From Branchiostoma floridae (taxonomy: Eukaryota; Chordata; Leptocardii; Amphioxiformes; Branchiostomatidae): 64,000 bases of DNA. A program made the translations under genes and the position numbers. Shown piece after piece: positions 43,101-52,400 of this stretch. Location of the stretch: NCBI RefSeq assembly GCF_000003815.2, contig NC_049985.1:8520251-8584250 (forward strand), given 5' to 3'. Position 1 is the stretch's first letter. Each line of letters begins with the position of its first letter. The notes beneath the pieces are model-generated. The model saw only the letters and a program-made list of their open reading frames with translations. It was not told the DNA's origin and searched no databases.

Positions 43101-44249
43101 CTTATCAGACTCATCTCAGTTACATGTGTATCTATCATCTCATAGATAAATAGTGGGGAAAAAAGCTTGTACCAGATCTCCTTGCCATTATGTCATTACA
43201 TAACCTGGTATTCAGTCTACCGTGGATTGGCCAAGCTCTATTGGGACAGGGAAATCTTTCTGCTGTTGGGGTAATCTCTCACACACAGTAGTAGCTTTAC
43301 ACGGTAGTTTGGGTAGTTTAGGACAGTTTAATTAGCCGTGAATGGCTAATTAAACTACCCTATCGTGCAAGACTTCTAGCATGCAAAACTCCAACTTACA
43401 CGTTACAGGCAAACAAGTTACCAGTTCTTATGTACTATCAAGATGGTTATATAAAGTAAGTTAATTTAACTTACTTGATGGAATTTTCGTCTCGGGATCT
43501 ACTGGTTAATAATCCACCTCCGTGCTGCACAGAAACAGTAAAGGAATGTTGTAGGAACATATCAGCATTTGCACATGTCTGAATACAGGTGTACCTGTTG
43601 AATCAGGTTTAATAGTAAATCACAAGCAGCTGTCAGTGAAGGATGCAGTCCTATCCTATGCATGTTTGAGTTTGAGTGAGTTTACTAGTAGGCATTTTAA
43701 CCGTGAAGTAGTGTTGGGACCAAGAGAGTTAGTTATTACGGGTAAAAGCTAGACATTTGTTATAATTTTTAGTCCCTGACTGATCATATAATTTGAGTGG
43801 CTTCCCAGATTGTGGTCAAACCATCAAAAGCAAATCTCCAAGCAGATCCTACGGTGCCACAAGATCAAAGCTGGCACTGGCAGAGGAATATAGCCGACCA
43901 AAGGGAGTCAAACGGGCACCAGGGTAGTAGCAAAACACACTCCTAGGCCGGCTTCACTCCTCTGCCAGCTTTTGATACTATCTTATGCTACCGTAGGATC
44001 TGCTTGGAGATGAGTCAAAGGATAAAGTTTTCAGTGAGCAGCTCAGTTAGTTTGAGAACTTCCATGGATCCATATTTGACCAAACTTCTACATACCGTAC
44101 AAAAAAAAAATGCACAAAAAGTTCACCTTGACCAAAGGACGTATCTGGGTTTTCACCTCCCCTGGTATGCAGTAAAATATGAGTGGACTTCCGTCCTGAG
44201 TTTGGAACAGCGTCTTACTGTGGCTGAACCCAGAATCAGTTCCCGCCAT
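37066..44249 (-). CDS. TERF2IP: TERF2IP/RAP1, shelterin telomere protein
   Basis: Eleven coding exons join in frame to 526 residues: 44249-44127, 43524-43475, 42998-42894, 42112-42059, 41910-41793, 41332-40750, 40293-40163, 39090-38919, 38366-38284, 37790-37676 and 37112-37066 (stop). Domains are BRCT (about 8-95, with HSKTLF, HGGG and YILDCVEKN), Myb (about 112-170, with SWHAMRDHYLKHLKGKEHLY), a long acidic linker with a pentapeptide repeat (246-322), and the RAP1 C-terminal RCT domain (about 465-520). Family knowledge: RAP1 binds TRF2 through RCT at telomeres and also acts on NF-kB signalling. The RCT ends at SSDIDEEK, short of the vertebrate tail. The divergent neighbour is TIMM8, 345 bp away between start codons. 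Confidence 0.94.
37676..37790 (-). CDS. TERF2IP: TERF2IP exon 10 (RCT domain)
   Basis: It encodes ELMTEFSLSLLMVTRALYYH and RGDVGATRTFLRTGKKTH, the three-helix core of the RCT domain that in vertebrates docks on TRF2. The donor is GTCAGT. Confidence 0.92.
38284..38366 (-). CDS. TERF2IP: TERF2IP exon 9
   Basis: It encodes an acidic stretch, MLEDEPRGDEEDEDHLLTVL, then EGCVKIK at the start of the RCT domain. The acceptor is TGTTATACAG and the donor GTATCG. Confidence 0.88.
38449..38726. repeat. Long near-perfect hairpin in RAP1 intron 8
   Basis: The left arm (38449-38569) and right arm (38613-38726) match as inverted repeats over about 115 bases with only a few differences. Both contain GAAATTGCTAAACTTTCTTT, AATATAGGGACTTACCC and GACCCTCTCTATCTCC when read in the same sense. 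The loop is about 43 bases. Confidence 0.93.
38919..39090 (-). CDS. TERF2IP: TERF2IP exon 8
   Basis: It encodes a polar linker starting VKEEAILPEKRARLNPNDGK, with basic KRAR as a possible nuclear signal, and ending in a Glu-rich stretch. The acceptor is GTTGTCTAG and the donor GTGAGA. Confidence 0.86.
39613..40118 (+). mobile_element. tRNA-derived SINE, well preserved
   Basis: Box A (TGGCGCAGTGG, near 39628) and box B (GGTTCGAATCC, near 39664) form a tRNA-like head. The body has CTTGGGAAAGGCACTTTACA and GGACGTTAAATGGAGGTCCC. A segment of about 60 bp (GTCGTATTGAGGTCA through GGCAGCTC) is repeated in tandem at 39910-40022. The tail is AACAATAACAATAACAATAA. It lies in RAP1 intron 7, antisense. 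Confidence 0.88.
40163..40293 (-). CDS. TERF2IP: TERF2IP exon 7
   Basis: It encodes a low-complexity linker (KTQGACGRSDGAGVQKESHE, then SSDDMDDHLAVLAVDVKKKQ). Phases match both neighbours. The acceptor is TTTTGTCCAG. Confidence 0.82.
40750..41332 (-). CDS. TERF2IP: TERF2IP exon 6 (end of Myb, acidic linker, repeat)
   Basis: It starts ITKHSWHAMRDHYLKHLKGK, the DNA-binding-helix region of the Myb fold, then an acidic Ser/Asp/Glu stretch, then the pentapeptide repeat, and ends in a basic patch, RRSPLKRRGK. The donor GTAAGTGTCC ends the exon. An open frame runs past it but is intronic. Confidence 0.93.
40817..41047 (-). repeat. Coding minisatellite: about 15 SSAQA/TSAQG pentapeptides
   Basis: A 15-bp unit encodes Ser/Thr-Ser-Ala-Gln/Lys-x, giving residues 246-322 of RAP1 as SSAQG SSAQA TSAQG SSAKM and so on. 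The period keeps frame, so copy number can vary without disruption. Confidence 0.92.
41389..41407. repeat. (GT)n microsatellite
   Basis: About nine GT dinucleotides in RAP1 intron 5. Confidence 0.9.
41793..41910 (-). CDS. TERF2IP: TERF2IP exon 5 (Myb domain)
   Basis: It encodes RQKFLRSEQINILKYVAEHS and RPVGGNKIWKEMALYK, the first two helices of the Myb domain with the NxxWK motif. It ends in phase 0 before GTACAG. Confidence 0.92.
42059..42112 (-). CDS. TERF2IP: TERF2IP exon 4
   Basis: A 54-bp exon encoding a Ser/Thr-rich linker (MTSTAASSKASVTTSGK) between BRCT and Myb. Placement rests on TTTCCAG/GTATGA signals and exact phase. Confidence 0.78.
42894..42998 (-). CDS. TERF2IP: TERF2IP exon 3 (BRCT end)
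   Basis: It encodes LAEEGQSTRDCDTYSHRYIL and DCVEKNTLLPLEQY, the last BRCT helix. YILDCVE(K/R)N is shared with vertebrate RAP1. Confidence 0.93.
43325..43356. repeat. Perfect 13-bp inverted repeat with 6-nt loop
   Basis: AGTTTAATTAGCC and GGCTAATTAAACT form a perfect stem around GTGAAT in RAP1 intron 2. TTAATTA homeodomain-type cores lie in both arms. Confidence 0.9.
43475..43524 (-). CDS. TERF2IP: TERF2IP exon 2 (BRCT)
   Basis: It encodes HGGGLLTSRSRDENSI. The HGGG motif is conserved in the RAP1 BRCT domain. The acceptor is TTTCTGTGCAG and the donor GTAAGT. Confidence 0.9.
43834..44011. mobile_element. CTCCAAGCAGATCC-family MITE, best-preserved copy
   Basis: The ends CTCCAAGCAGATCCTACGGT and ACCGTAGGATCTGCTTGGAG are perfect inverted repeats. 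The body contains ACACACTCCTAGGCCGGCTT. It lies in RAP1 intron 1. Confidence 0.88.
44127..44249 (-). CDS. TERF2IP: TERF2IP exon 1 (start)
   Basis: ATG at 44249 in a strong context (AAAAATGG) opens MAGTDSGFSHSKTLFQTQDG, then SPLIFYCIPG, matching HSSTLFVRDDGSSMSFY of vertebrate RAP1. An out-of-frame ATG at 44265 would overlap the start if transcribed. Confidence 0.9.
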
Positions 44250-44594
44250 TTTTCACACAGCTCATCCTGATCACTGGTATGGTGAATACGAGGCACTAAC
44301 GGAAATGACGTCACCGTACTTTCTCAGTATTTTGCTGTAATTTTTCCGTTGGCGAGGATATGCCGTAATATATTACACTTCAAACTAAGATAATTCAGAA
44401 AATATTCCGTTCCTTTGATACTTTAGGTAGATTGAAGGTGAAGACATCACATTTAACACGATTTCCGTCAGCAACGTGTACCCATAATCCAAAGGTCAGA
44501 AGGTCACGAAAAGTTCTCGGCTTGTGGACGCTAGTGTGCTTGCGATATCTCTACAAAAACGTTTAAAACTTTAATATCATCGGTTTACATCGAA
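44250..44594. promoter_or_regulatory. Divergent RAP1/TIMM8 promoter region
   Basis: 345 bp separate the two start codons. The region holds a palindromic CRE, TGACGTCA (44306-44313), directly after a GGAA core (44301-44304, CGGAAATGACGTCA), and no obvious TATA box at the expected distances. A shared bidirectional promoter is inferred from geometry. Confidence 0.72.
44306..44313. promoter_or_regulatory. Palindromic CRE (TGACGTCA)
   Basis: The full consensus CREB/ATF site, 57 bp upstream of the RAP1 start codon. Confidence 0.6.
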
Positions 44595-44740
44595 ATGGAT
44601 TCTTTTGGATCAGGCGGAGGTGCAGGCGGACAGATAGATCCGCACATGCAGCACTTCATCGAGGCGGAGACGCAGAAGCAGCGGTTCCAGCAGCTAGTGC
44701 ACGGTCTCACCGACACGTGTTGGGAGAAGTGCATGGACAG
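44595..44740 (+). CDS. TIMM8: TIMM8 exon 1
   Basis: ATG in a strong context (CGAAATGG) through the first CX3C and MD, ending with two bases of an Arg codon before donor GTCTGA. Confidence 0.95.
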
Positions 44741-45740
44741 GTCTGAGCACGCTTTCTTCTTCTTAGAGTAGAGTAGACTTCCTCTACTATCTATTTAGTT
44801 TGTAAGAAGGTTCTGTTTTCTGTTAATTTATCTGGGGGTTGCGTCCGACCTCACTTGAAGGGGTGGAGGTCGTGGGGACCAACTTGTTGGATGGGGGTGG
44901 GCAGAAATCTTGTCTAGTCATTTCTGGTCACGGTTCGCTGGACGACCTCTAGATCTAGAGCAGACCTCCAAGTTTGTCATAAGGTTATCATGAAGGTCAT
45001 TCCCTCAATGTGAGATGAGAGTCAACCTGCTGTGAGTGTAAGCCCTCAAACAGAGATCAGAGCACATGTGCGACGACAGGAATTCATCTACATGGATCGT
45101 GCGCGGAAAAAACAAATTTTGTATATGTCTGTACGTGCGAATATGGGTTGGTATTTGTAGTTGTGACTACCCGGTGTGCGCTCTTGGGCAGGCTTGAGAA
45201 TATTGTTGGCGTCTATATTAATATTATCATTGACTACTTTGTAGAAAAATGTGAATTTCTCGGTAATATGTAAAAGGTAAAGTACTAAAAGCCCTGAAAA
45301 AAAACCAGTCCTTGTCTCTACCGTTTTTCATAACGATTTTCATAACGTCTTTTGCTTATTGTGAAAACCTTGAGTTTGCTCGGGTTGGCATGATATAGAC
45401 AAAATACTTGGTACAATAATGGATTTTCTGTATCACCCTTGGTTCCAGCTTCAAGTACGTTAGGCATAGATAGGAAAAGTGAAGACATATTATCCACAAT
45501 TTGCTTGCATTTGGACTCAGAATAGTGAACAAGCTTAAATTTCTTGTCATTTTGTATGATATCATTTATATGATTAAAGGTCAGGGTTTGACAAATCTTC
45601 TTTTCTGTTGCAGACCCTCCACCAAACTTGATGGCAGGACAGAGACATGTTTTGTGAACTGTGTGGAAAGATTTATCGACACCAGTAACTTTGTCCTGAA
45701 CCGGCTGCAGAGCAAAGCAGGGACTGGCGAGCTACATTAG
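44595..45740 (+). CDS. TIMM8: TIMM8, small Tim chaperone
   Basis: Two exons (44595-44740 and 45614-45740) encode 90 residues: [36 protein letters not shown], then the twin CX3C motif, CWEKC (42-46) and CFVNC (61-65), and [15 protein letters not shown]. It matches human TIMM8A along most of its length. Family knowledge: with Tim13 it forms a hexamer in the mitochondrial intermembrane space that escorts Tim23 and carrier precursors; the cysteines form two disulfides. There is no N-terminal presequence, as expected for a Mia40 substrate. TIMM8A and TIMM8B cannot be separated here; a single pro-orthologue is likely. Confidence 0.96.
45614..45740 (+). CDS. TIMM8: TIMM8 exon 2
   Basis: After acceptor TTCTGTTGCAG it encodes [20 protein letters not shown] through GTGELH and the TAG stop. 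Confidence 0.95.
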
Positions 45741-45756
45741 AGCATTGAGTCCTGAT

Positions 45757-45915
45757 GTGTATTCCAGAGGAGCATTCCAAAGGGACTTACTCCCAAGAGG
45801 CAGTCCTGAGGAGTACTCTCAAGGAACAGTCCTCTGGAGTACTCCCAATGAGCAGTCCAAAGGAGTACTCTCAAAGAACAGTCTGGAGGAGTACTAGCAA
45901 GGGGCAGTGCTGAGA
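45757..45915 (+). repeat. 26-bp tandem repeat in the TIMM8 3' UTR
   Basis: GAGTACTCTCAAGGAACAGT-type units recur at 26-bp steps (45811, 45837, 45863 and about 45889), with weaker copies before. It starts within 20 bp of the stop codon. Confidence 0.8.
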
Positions 45916-46420
45916 AATAGTATAGTCCAGAGGAACGTATACTGTACTGTAGTACATTTTGTATTGGGAACTTTGCCATAGACACACTGTACTGATAATA
46001 TAGCGATATTGTACAATTTGTATGATAGCTAGAAATGTTGATGTCCAGACATTTTTGTAGGACATGCAGTTGTATATGTTACATTGCCAGTGTGGGTGGA
46101 TTTCCTATCACCAAAAACATACACATGCCACAGATTCAAGTGTTTTCACTGTCTGGTAGTCACCATATCCCCATTACTCCTCCTCATCCCATGTAGCTGA
46201 TACCCCCTTGATTTTTTTCCATTGTATCATATATTTGCCTGTGCTTTACCCATGCCTTTTTCTATGTGAAGAAAATATAAGTTGAACTTGTAGTAGGATT
46301 TGTGTGTTACTTTATCCTCTGTCCCTATCAAGTCTTATCTACTGTCTTAACAATGTGACAGGTCATGTTTTCCTCCTATTCCTGTTACTTTCTTTACTTT
46401 GAAACCTGATTCATGTGGAA

Positions 46421-46426
46421 AATAAA
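46421..46426 (+). promoter_or_regulatory. Candidate TIMM8 polyadenylation signal
   Basis: AATAAA. Alternatives lie at 46718-46723 and 47039-47044. Which one is used cannot be told from sequence. Confidence 0.4.
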
Positions 46427-47044
46427 TGAAAAGGCACTCATTGAAGAAATGGAAGAATTTTGCCAACAATACTTATAGCTGAACTACTTCTGCCAGGATA
46501 TCACTTTAACTAAGTTTAAGTCCAGATAAGTCATACCTTCATATTCTTGTAAAGTTTCCAGTATCGTATTTATCTAAGCTTCAAACAAAAACTATTTTGA
46601 CATTAACTGTCTGATGGACACATCAATTTATTTGGTGTACACATTATCATACTTGATAATGAAATAATGACTGTATATGATTTTCTAATGCTTTTAACAC
46701 TGTCTATTGAATGGGGTAATAAACTTAGCATGTTGTTGTTGCTATCATGAACAATATACAATTGTCTTGATTTTCACCACATATTCTTTAAGGTTGTACA
46801 TTGTATCTGTCCTGTTTGTGATCTTGTGTACCTGAAGCACAAAGATTCAATCATAATTGGTACTTGTATGACAAATGTATGTACAATGTACAGCCCAATA
46901 TACCAAGAACTGTACAGACACTTGTCACATCCCTTCACTTGAACTGATGAAATGTAAGAAGCCAAAGCATCCTTGTAGGTTAGAACTTTGCCCTTAGGTT
47001 TAGTTCATTTTTTCCTGTCTATACTTTATATGTAACTGAATAAA

Positions 47045-48600
47045 TCCTGCCTCTTCCCTGAACTATTCAGGTATTTTTTCAGTACTCCGGTATTTCTTAT
47101 CTTGCCAGCCAGTATATACATGTACTGGCAAGAGGAAGAAAACATGGGAGTCAGTCAAGGGAGGGGTTCCTTCTCAGGAGTGCTGGCACCATGGCATGAT
47201 ACAGGTATTTTTCATATTTTAAATTTTGAATATCTGGAATTATCTTCATAACAGCATGTAAAAAAAATAGTAGTCCTGTTCAGTATCTTGTACTTTGACA
47301 TTGTCCAAAGAAGCAGTATGTCCTGGTGACTCAGTGTTTGTGCATTGTGAGACTTCTAATGACAGTGTGTGTGTCCAGAATCCTGGTTTTTAGTATTCTC
47401 CAAGCAGAGGTTGATGGGAAAAATCATACCTTTTTATTACATGTGGCCTGGCTGCAGTACTGGCATGGAACGATATGATGATGATGTCATTTTTGTCAAC
47501 TATCCCCCAAAGTAAAGTGCCTAAAGATAAAACCAAGATGAGAGTGGCACTATTACATCACAGGGCCAAGAAGCTGGGGCCTAAAGTACTACATGTACAT
47601 ACACTTTATATATTTCATAATGAAGGCAATTTTTTTATTTGCATCAGTTTTGGTGTTCCCAGAGGATGTCATCCATATAATGAATTCAACATAGCCTTCA
47701 AGCAGATGTGCAACAAAAGGATGTACTGGCTTATTCTTGGTGTTTTGCACTTGTTTTTTAAACATTTAGTATGCCTGCAGAAAGGTAAATGCTATTTTAG
47801 AAAGGTAAACTAACTGTTGCAAAAATTTCAGCCGAATCTAAACACATGCTTGGAGATTACCAGCTGTCATGGCTGTGCGCTGCCCTGGGAAATGACAAAA
47901 GCGCCACCTGCTTCCATGCGGACATTGTGTGAAGTGCAACCTGTAATGCTTCCAGCCACTATTGTTTTCGCCCTTGCAGCATTACACTCTATAATGTCCT
48001 GAGTTAAACTAGACGATAATTAAGTTAATCTGTAGGCTTCTAGGCATCACAGCTGTAGCAATGACGTCGTTTACACAAAACTCGGGCTTCTGTCTTTATG
48101 GAAGTTTGACATCATATTTTCAAAAAAATTATACAGCATGAATATAATAGGTGTATGCATTTTGTGTTTGCGAGATACCAAAAGAAAGAACTAAGTCCCC
48201 GTGAAAAGTGGCTGCTGTCGGTAACGTTATTAGAGTGACAGTTTTGGATGGTTATTGTTAGTCCATTATGATAGTGTTACTGTTGCGATGGGAGGTTCCC
48301 GTGGTTGCTAAAACAACACCCCTAGGCTCTAGTCAGGCCGCAGGTGCACACTGTGGACTCTCACCCACCAGACGTGCATAAGTGCGGACCAGCCGAATTA
48401 TGTCAGTCCTGAATACCTGATTTCCCCGGAGAAGCTGGAATCAGCGCCCATGTGTGCGCTGGGAACTGTCAATAATAAATCAGGGCCTTGCGTGCTGCAG
48501 TAGCTGGGCCAGGGAGCGCTGCCTGGGTTTCAATGCGGAAGTGGAGGCCGGTCTTCAGGGTTGACAGGTCTCTCCAAACAGCGGCGATTTTAAACTCATA
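47045..48600. other. TIMM8-DCLK intergenic DNA
   Basis: It holds a fragment at 47570-47720 related to sequence at 36240-36330 (GCATCAGTTTTGGTGTTCCC against GCATCAGTTTTGAAGTTCCC, then GAGGATGTCATCCATATA). Otherwise no gene or RNA was recognised. Confidence 0.5.
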
Positions 48601-48604
48601 TTTG

Positions 48605-48753
48605 GTGACGTTTCGCGTACTGTGTTTCTGAGCGTGAGGGTTGTGTTGCAACGTCACGTGCGTCACGGCGTTCACGTCACGTCACGTACGTAGTCTCCCG
48701 TGGGACGTCAGGCCGTGCAGGGCAGCGCTCTACACAACACAGCACGGCAAGGC
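48605..48753 (+). promoter_or_regulatory. Probable DCLK core promoter with CRE half-site cluster
   Basis: CGTCA occurs at 48652, 48661, 48675, 48680 and 48706, TGACG at 48605, and a CACGTG E-box at 48655-48660. The region is CpG-rich and TATA-less. It directly precedes the first DCLK coding exon. Confidence 0.6.
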
Positions 48754-49467
48754 ATGATGGCGGACTTCAGCTTCTCTGGCTTCACGGAGCACTTTGACGA
48801 GTCGAAAACGGGCCGGCACTCCCGCGGCTCGGGGCGCAGCGGCATCCCCAGCCCCTCACACAGCGCACATGCTTCCTTCTACCGCACACGGACTCTCAAG
48901 AAGCTCGCCGAGGAGAAGAGGGCGAAGAAGGTGCGGTTCTACCGGAATGGTGATCGCTTCTTCAAGGGGATCGTGTACGCGGTGTCGCCCGAGCGCTTCC
49001 GGAGTTTTGAGGCGCTGCTGGCGGACCTCACCCGCACCCTGACAGATAACGTCAACCTTCCGCAGGGTGTGAGGATGATCTTCACCATAGATGGCACCAG
49101 AAAAGTATCCTCTATAGACGACATTGAGGAGGGGGAGAGCTATGTCTGCGCCTCCTCTGAGATCTTCAAGAGGCTAGATTACACAAAAAACGTCAACCCT
49201 AGTTGGATTTCTAACTTGAAGAAGAAGGACGAATTTAACACGGGGATGAGCCCCAAGGACAGACAACAGCAGGAGGAGAACAGAGACTACATTCGGCCCA
49301 AACTCATCACTGTTATACGCCACGGAACCAAACCCAGAAAGGCCGTCCGCATTCTCCTCAACAAGAAGACAGCACATTCCTTTAACCAGGTTCTTAACGA
49401 TATCACATTGGCCATCAAACTTGATACTGGGATCGTTCGAAAAATCTTCACCATAGGAGGAAAGCAG
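48754..49467 (+). CDS. DCLK: DCLK exon 1 (DCX1 and most of DCX2)
   Basis: It encodes [40 protein letters not shown] and [20 protein letters not shown]. It ends KIFTIGGKQ before GTAGGC, the same intron position as in vertebrate DCLKs. An upstream in-frame extension exists but lacks an ATG. Confidence 0.96.
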
Positions 49468-52400
49468 GTAGGCTGGTTTTTATTTGTAGTAGAATTGTGT
49501 GTGTGTGTGATTCCATCCCCATCTATGTGGGGTGTCTGTGATGGAGCTGTGCTAGATGAATGACATCATCTGAGCCCTCATCACCTTTGTTTCATATGCA
49601 AACCACCCCTACATACATCAAAAGCCAAAGAATCACATAAAAATGCAACTGAAAAGCCTGTTTCTATGATATTATGTGTCATATGTTGATGAACTGATAG
49701 CTGATATCTTTACTGTGTTATTTCCCTTGAATTTCGCATAAAAGTTGATTTGTAGCAGGATGTGATTCATGCATAGCTTGTTCGGAATTGGTTCATGGGG
49801 TTTATGGAGCTATCCCAGAAGGCAGTTGACCATGATGTCATTTATGCCTGGAGTGTTGCTAATTTCCCTAAACTCTAGGCATGACCTTTAAAATCACATG
49901 TAGAAAAATGACTATTAAACATTATGTCAGAATACTTGGCATGATGTACGACAAAACGTATGCTAGCTTTGACATGTTTGAAATTAAAGTCAACCGTGGA
50001 GAGTGGAATTGCCCCCATTACATATTAATGAAGTTATATATCAGTTCCTCCCTCTCATCACCAATTTCGCACCCTGTGCTTGAAAATTCAAACATAATGC
50101 CAGATCTTAAGTACATGTATATTCATTGTGTGCAAGAAAAGAGAGATATGCCTTTTATATCAGTCAAGTTGAAAACTAGATACAAAAGGTTTCTGCTCAA
50201 AGTAATGACCAGTGCAGCACAGGTGCCAAAAGCTTTAGTGCTGCTATGGTCTGGCATAGGTGCCCTCCTTCACGCTAATTTGACGGTAATTATAGGCTGT
50301 CCAAGTTTCCCTCCCCAAAGCTGTCAAGGAGGAAAGCCTTGAAGCAATTAGAAGGGTTGGTGCTTGGATGGTGCTCGGGTGGTGCCATTTCCTGTCACGC
50401 TGATTATCCAGTGGTCATGCTCCAACATTAGATTAACCCTGTGCCCTTTGAAGCACAGATGTCTTCTCAGTTGAAATAGAACCATTGTTTTGAAGAAACA
50501 ATCTTTCTGAACATGTAACATTTAACTTAAGAACATGTAAATATGACTATGCATTCATGGCTCCTTCAGACTGTACTGTGTGCGTGTACATGTACATCAC
50601 AGTACATGTCCTGGCATGTGAAAAAGAACATACATGTAGCTCTTAATAGACTTAGTTAGAGTCTTACTGTATAGACTGTACTAGAAACTGGGNNNNNNNN
50701 NNNNNNNNNNNNNNNNNNNNNNNNNNNNNNNNNNNNNNNNNNNNNNNNNNNNNNNNNNNNNNNNNNNNNNNNNNNNNNNNNNNNNNNNNNNNTTCCCGAC
50801 TACACTATATCTTAGCGACTCAACCTCTGCTTGGAGAGAAGAAACTGGGTAGGAAATGGGGGTTACCAAACATGTTTTGAAAGTTCAAGTTTCAAGTCTG
50901 CAGAATTCAAGATATTACAAGTGGAAGAAGAAAGTCTCTAAGTTTGTAGTGCTCTATTATCATAGTGGTTATGGGCCGTGAGTGAGTGAGCGATTATTAT
51001 AGACAGTAAATACAGTCTGGCATGTAGACAGTTTGTTTTTTTTTCATATAAAAGTTAGGATTGAACTTGAACACCAATTACAATGGTTTTACTTTGATTC
51101 CCGGCAGACAGTGATTTTGTTCCATCTATGAAAAGGAAGATCTCTCTCCAAGTCATGTTTTGTCTTTAATTACACACTAGATTAGCTGTCTAATCCTCCC
51201 CTCTGTTGATAGCACCCAGTGATCACAGGTGGCAATCATCAGTCGCTACAAGACCTAGCTGTTTGAAGAGCACTGGGCCCTCTATGATGGTAACACTAAC
51301 AAGGCATGACAAAATGAATGAGTTTTACATGAGAGCCCACCATGTCATTGTGCCTAGTATACAGTAGGACATTTATGGAGGGGGGAAGGCTGGTTGTCAG
51401 AGGGTCAGGTCAAAAAGTTTTTGCTAGGCTTTCAATTCTTGAGATGAACCTAACATTACAGGTATCCTGTGCTTTGTACTTTACCTTTAGATTCTGTCAA
51501 AATATTGGAACCAATTTGCTCCGTCCTGCTTCAGAGACATGTAGGTCCTGCTGTTATCGAGATCATAAAGTGAGCTCATTTACAATGTTCATGTAACTGT
51601 TAATCTGGCACACATAGTCCAGTTACCCACCACTGGTTCTCCCTGGCCAGTAAGCGGAATAAAGCAGTAACTATATGGCATGGTTGGACAAGTCCACGAG
51701 CCCTATTGTCCTGGGCAGGTGAAAGTGCTGATCGGGCAAGTGTATGTCCTACCCAACTTGAGATTAATGTGAGATTTTTCCATGAGTGAGATTTTCATAT
51801 ACATGTACTTGTTACTTTACACAGTCATGGCATTGAGCATTGGTCAATGCAGAAAAATGGAGAACATTGAAAAAAAATCCAAGGTTTGGGCAAGGAAGTT
51901 TTGTTATGTACTTGCCCTATAGGACAAGTGAATTTTAGAAAACTTTCACAATCCTTTATGGAGGACTCAGTACCCTGTTTATTTAATCTTACCCTTTTTG
52001 TTGGCTGAAGTATACTGTCAATGTGCTAATTCGATGATGCCTGTGTCTTTTCATGTTTTCTAGTAAATTCTACATGTCCTCAATAGCTGTAGTTAAGAAT
52101 AGCCCTTGTTCAGGCTGATTCCTTGTCCACGCGCGGATCCAGGGGGAGGCGCGCCAGGCGCGCGCCTCCCCCTTCAGCTGGCAAAAAAAAAAAAAAAAAA
52201 TTAGCAAGATAAACCCAGGCTACTAGGGGTCTTCGGAAGTTATGCCAAGAATATTGACAAGGTTATAAAACTAATTCGCTTATTTGAAAGGAGATTTTCT
52301 AGTAATTATTTAGAGAAACTTGCAGTTTGCAATTAATATTGGGTCTTTCGAGTCACGTAAACTTACGGTAAAGGCCCGGGCCGCGGCCGCATCAATTTCT

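Noticed and set aside
49881-50342. 153-codon open frame in DCLK intron 1
   Set aside because: No family motif, AT-driven composition and no splice or promoter context. A chance frame is the simplest reading.
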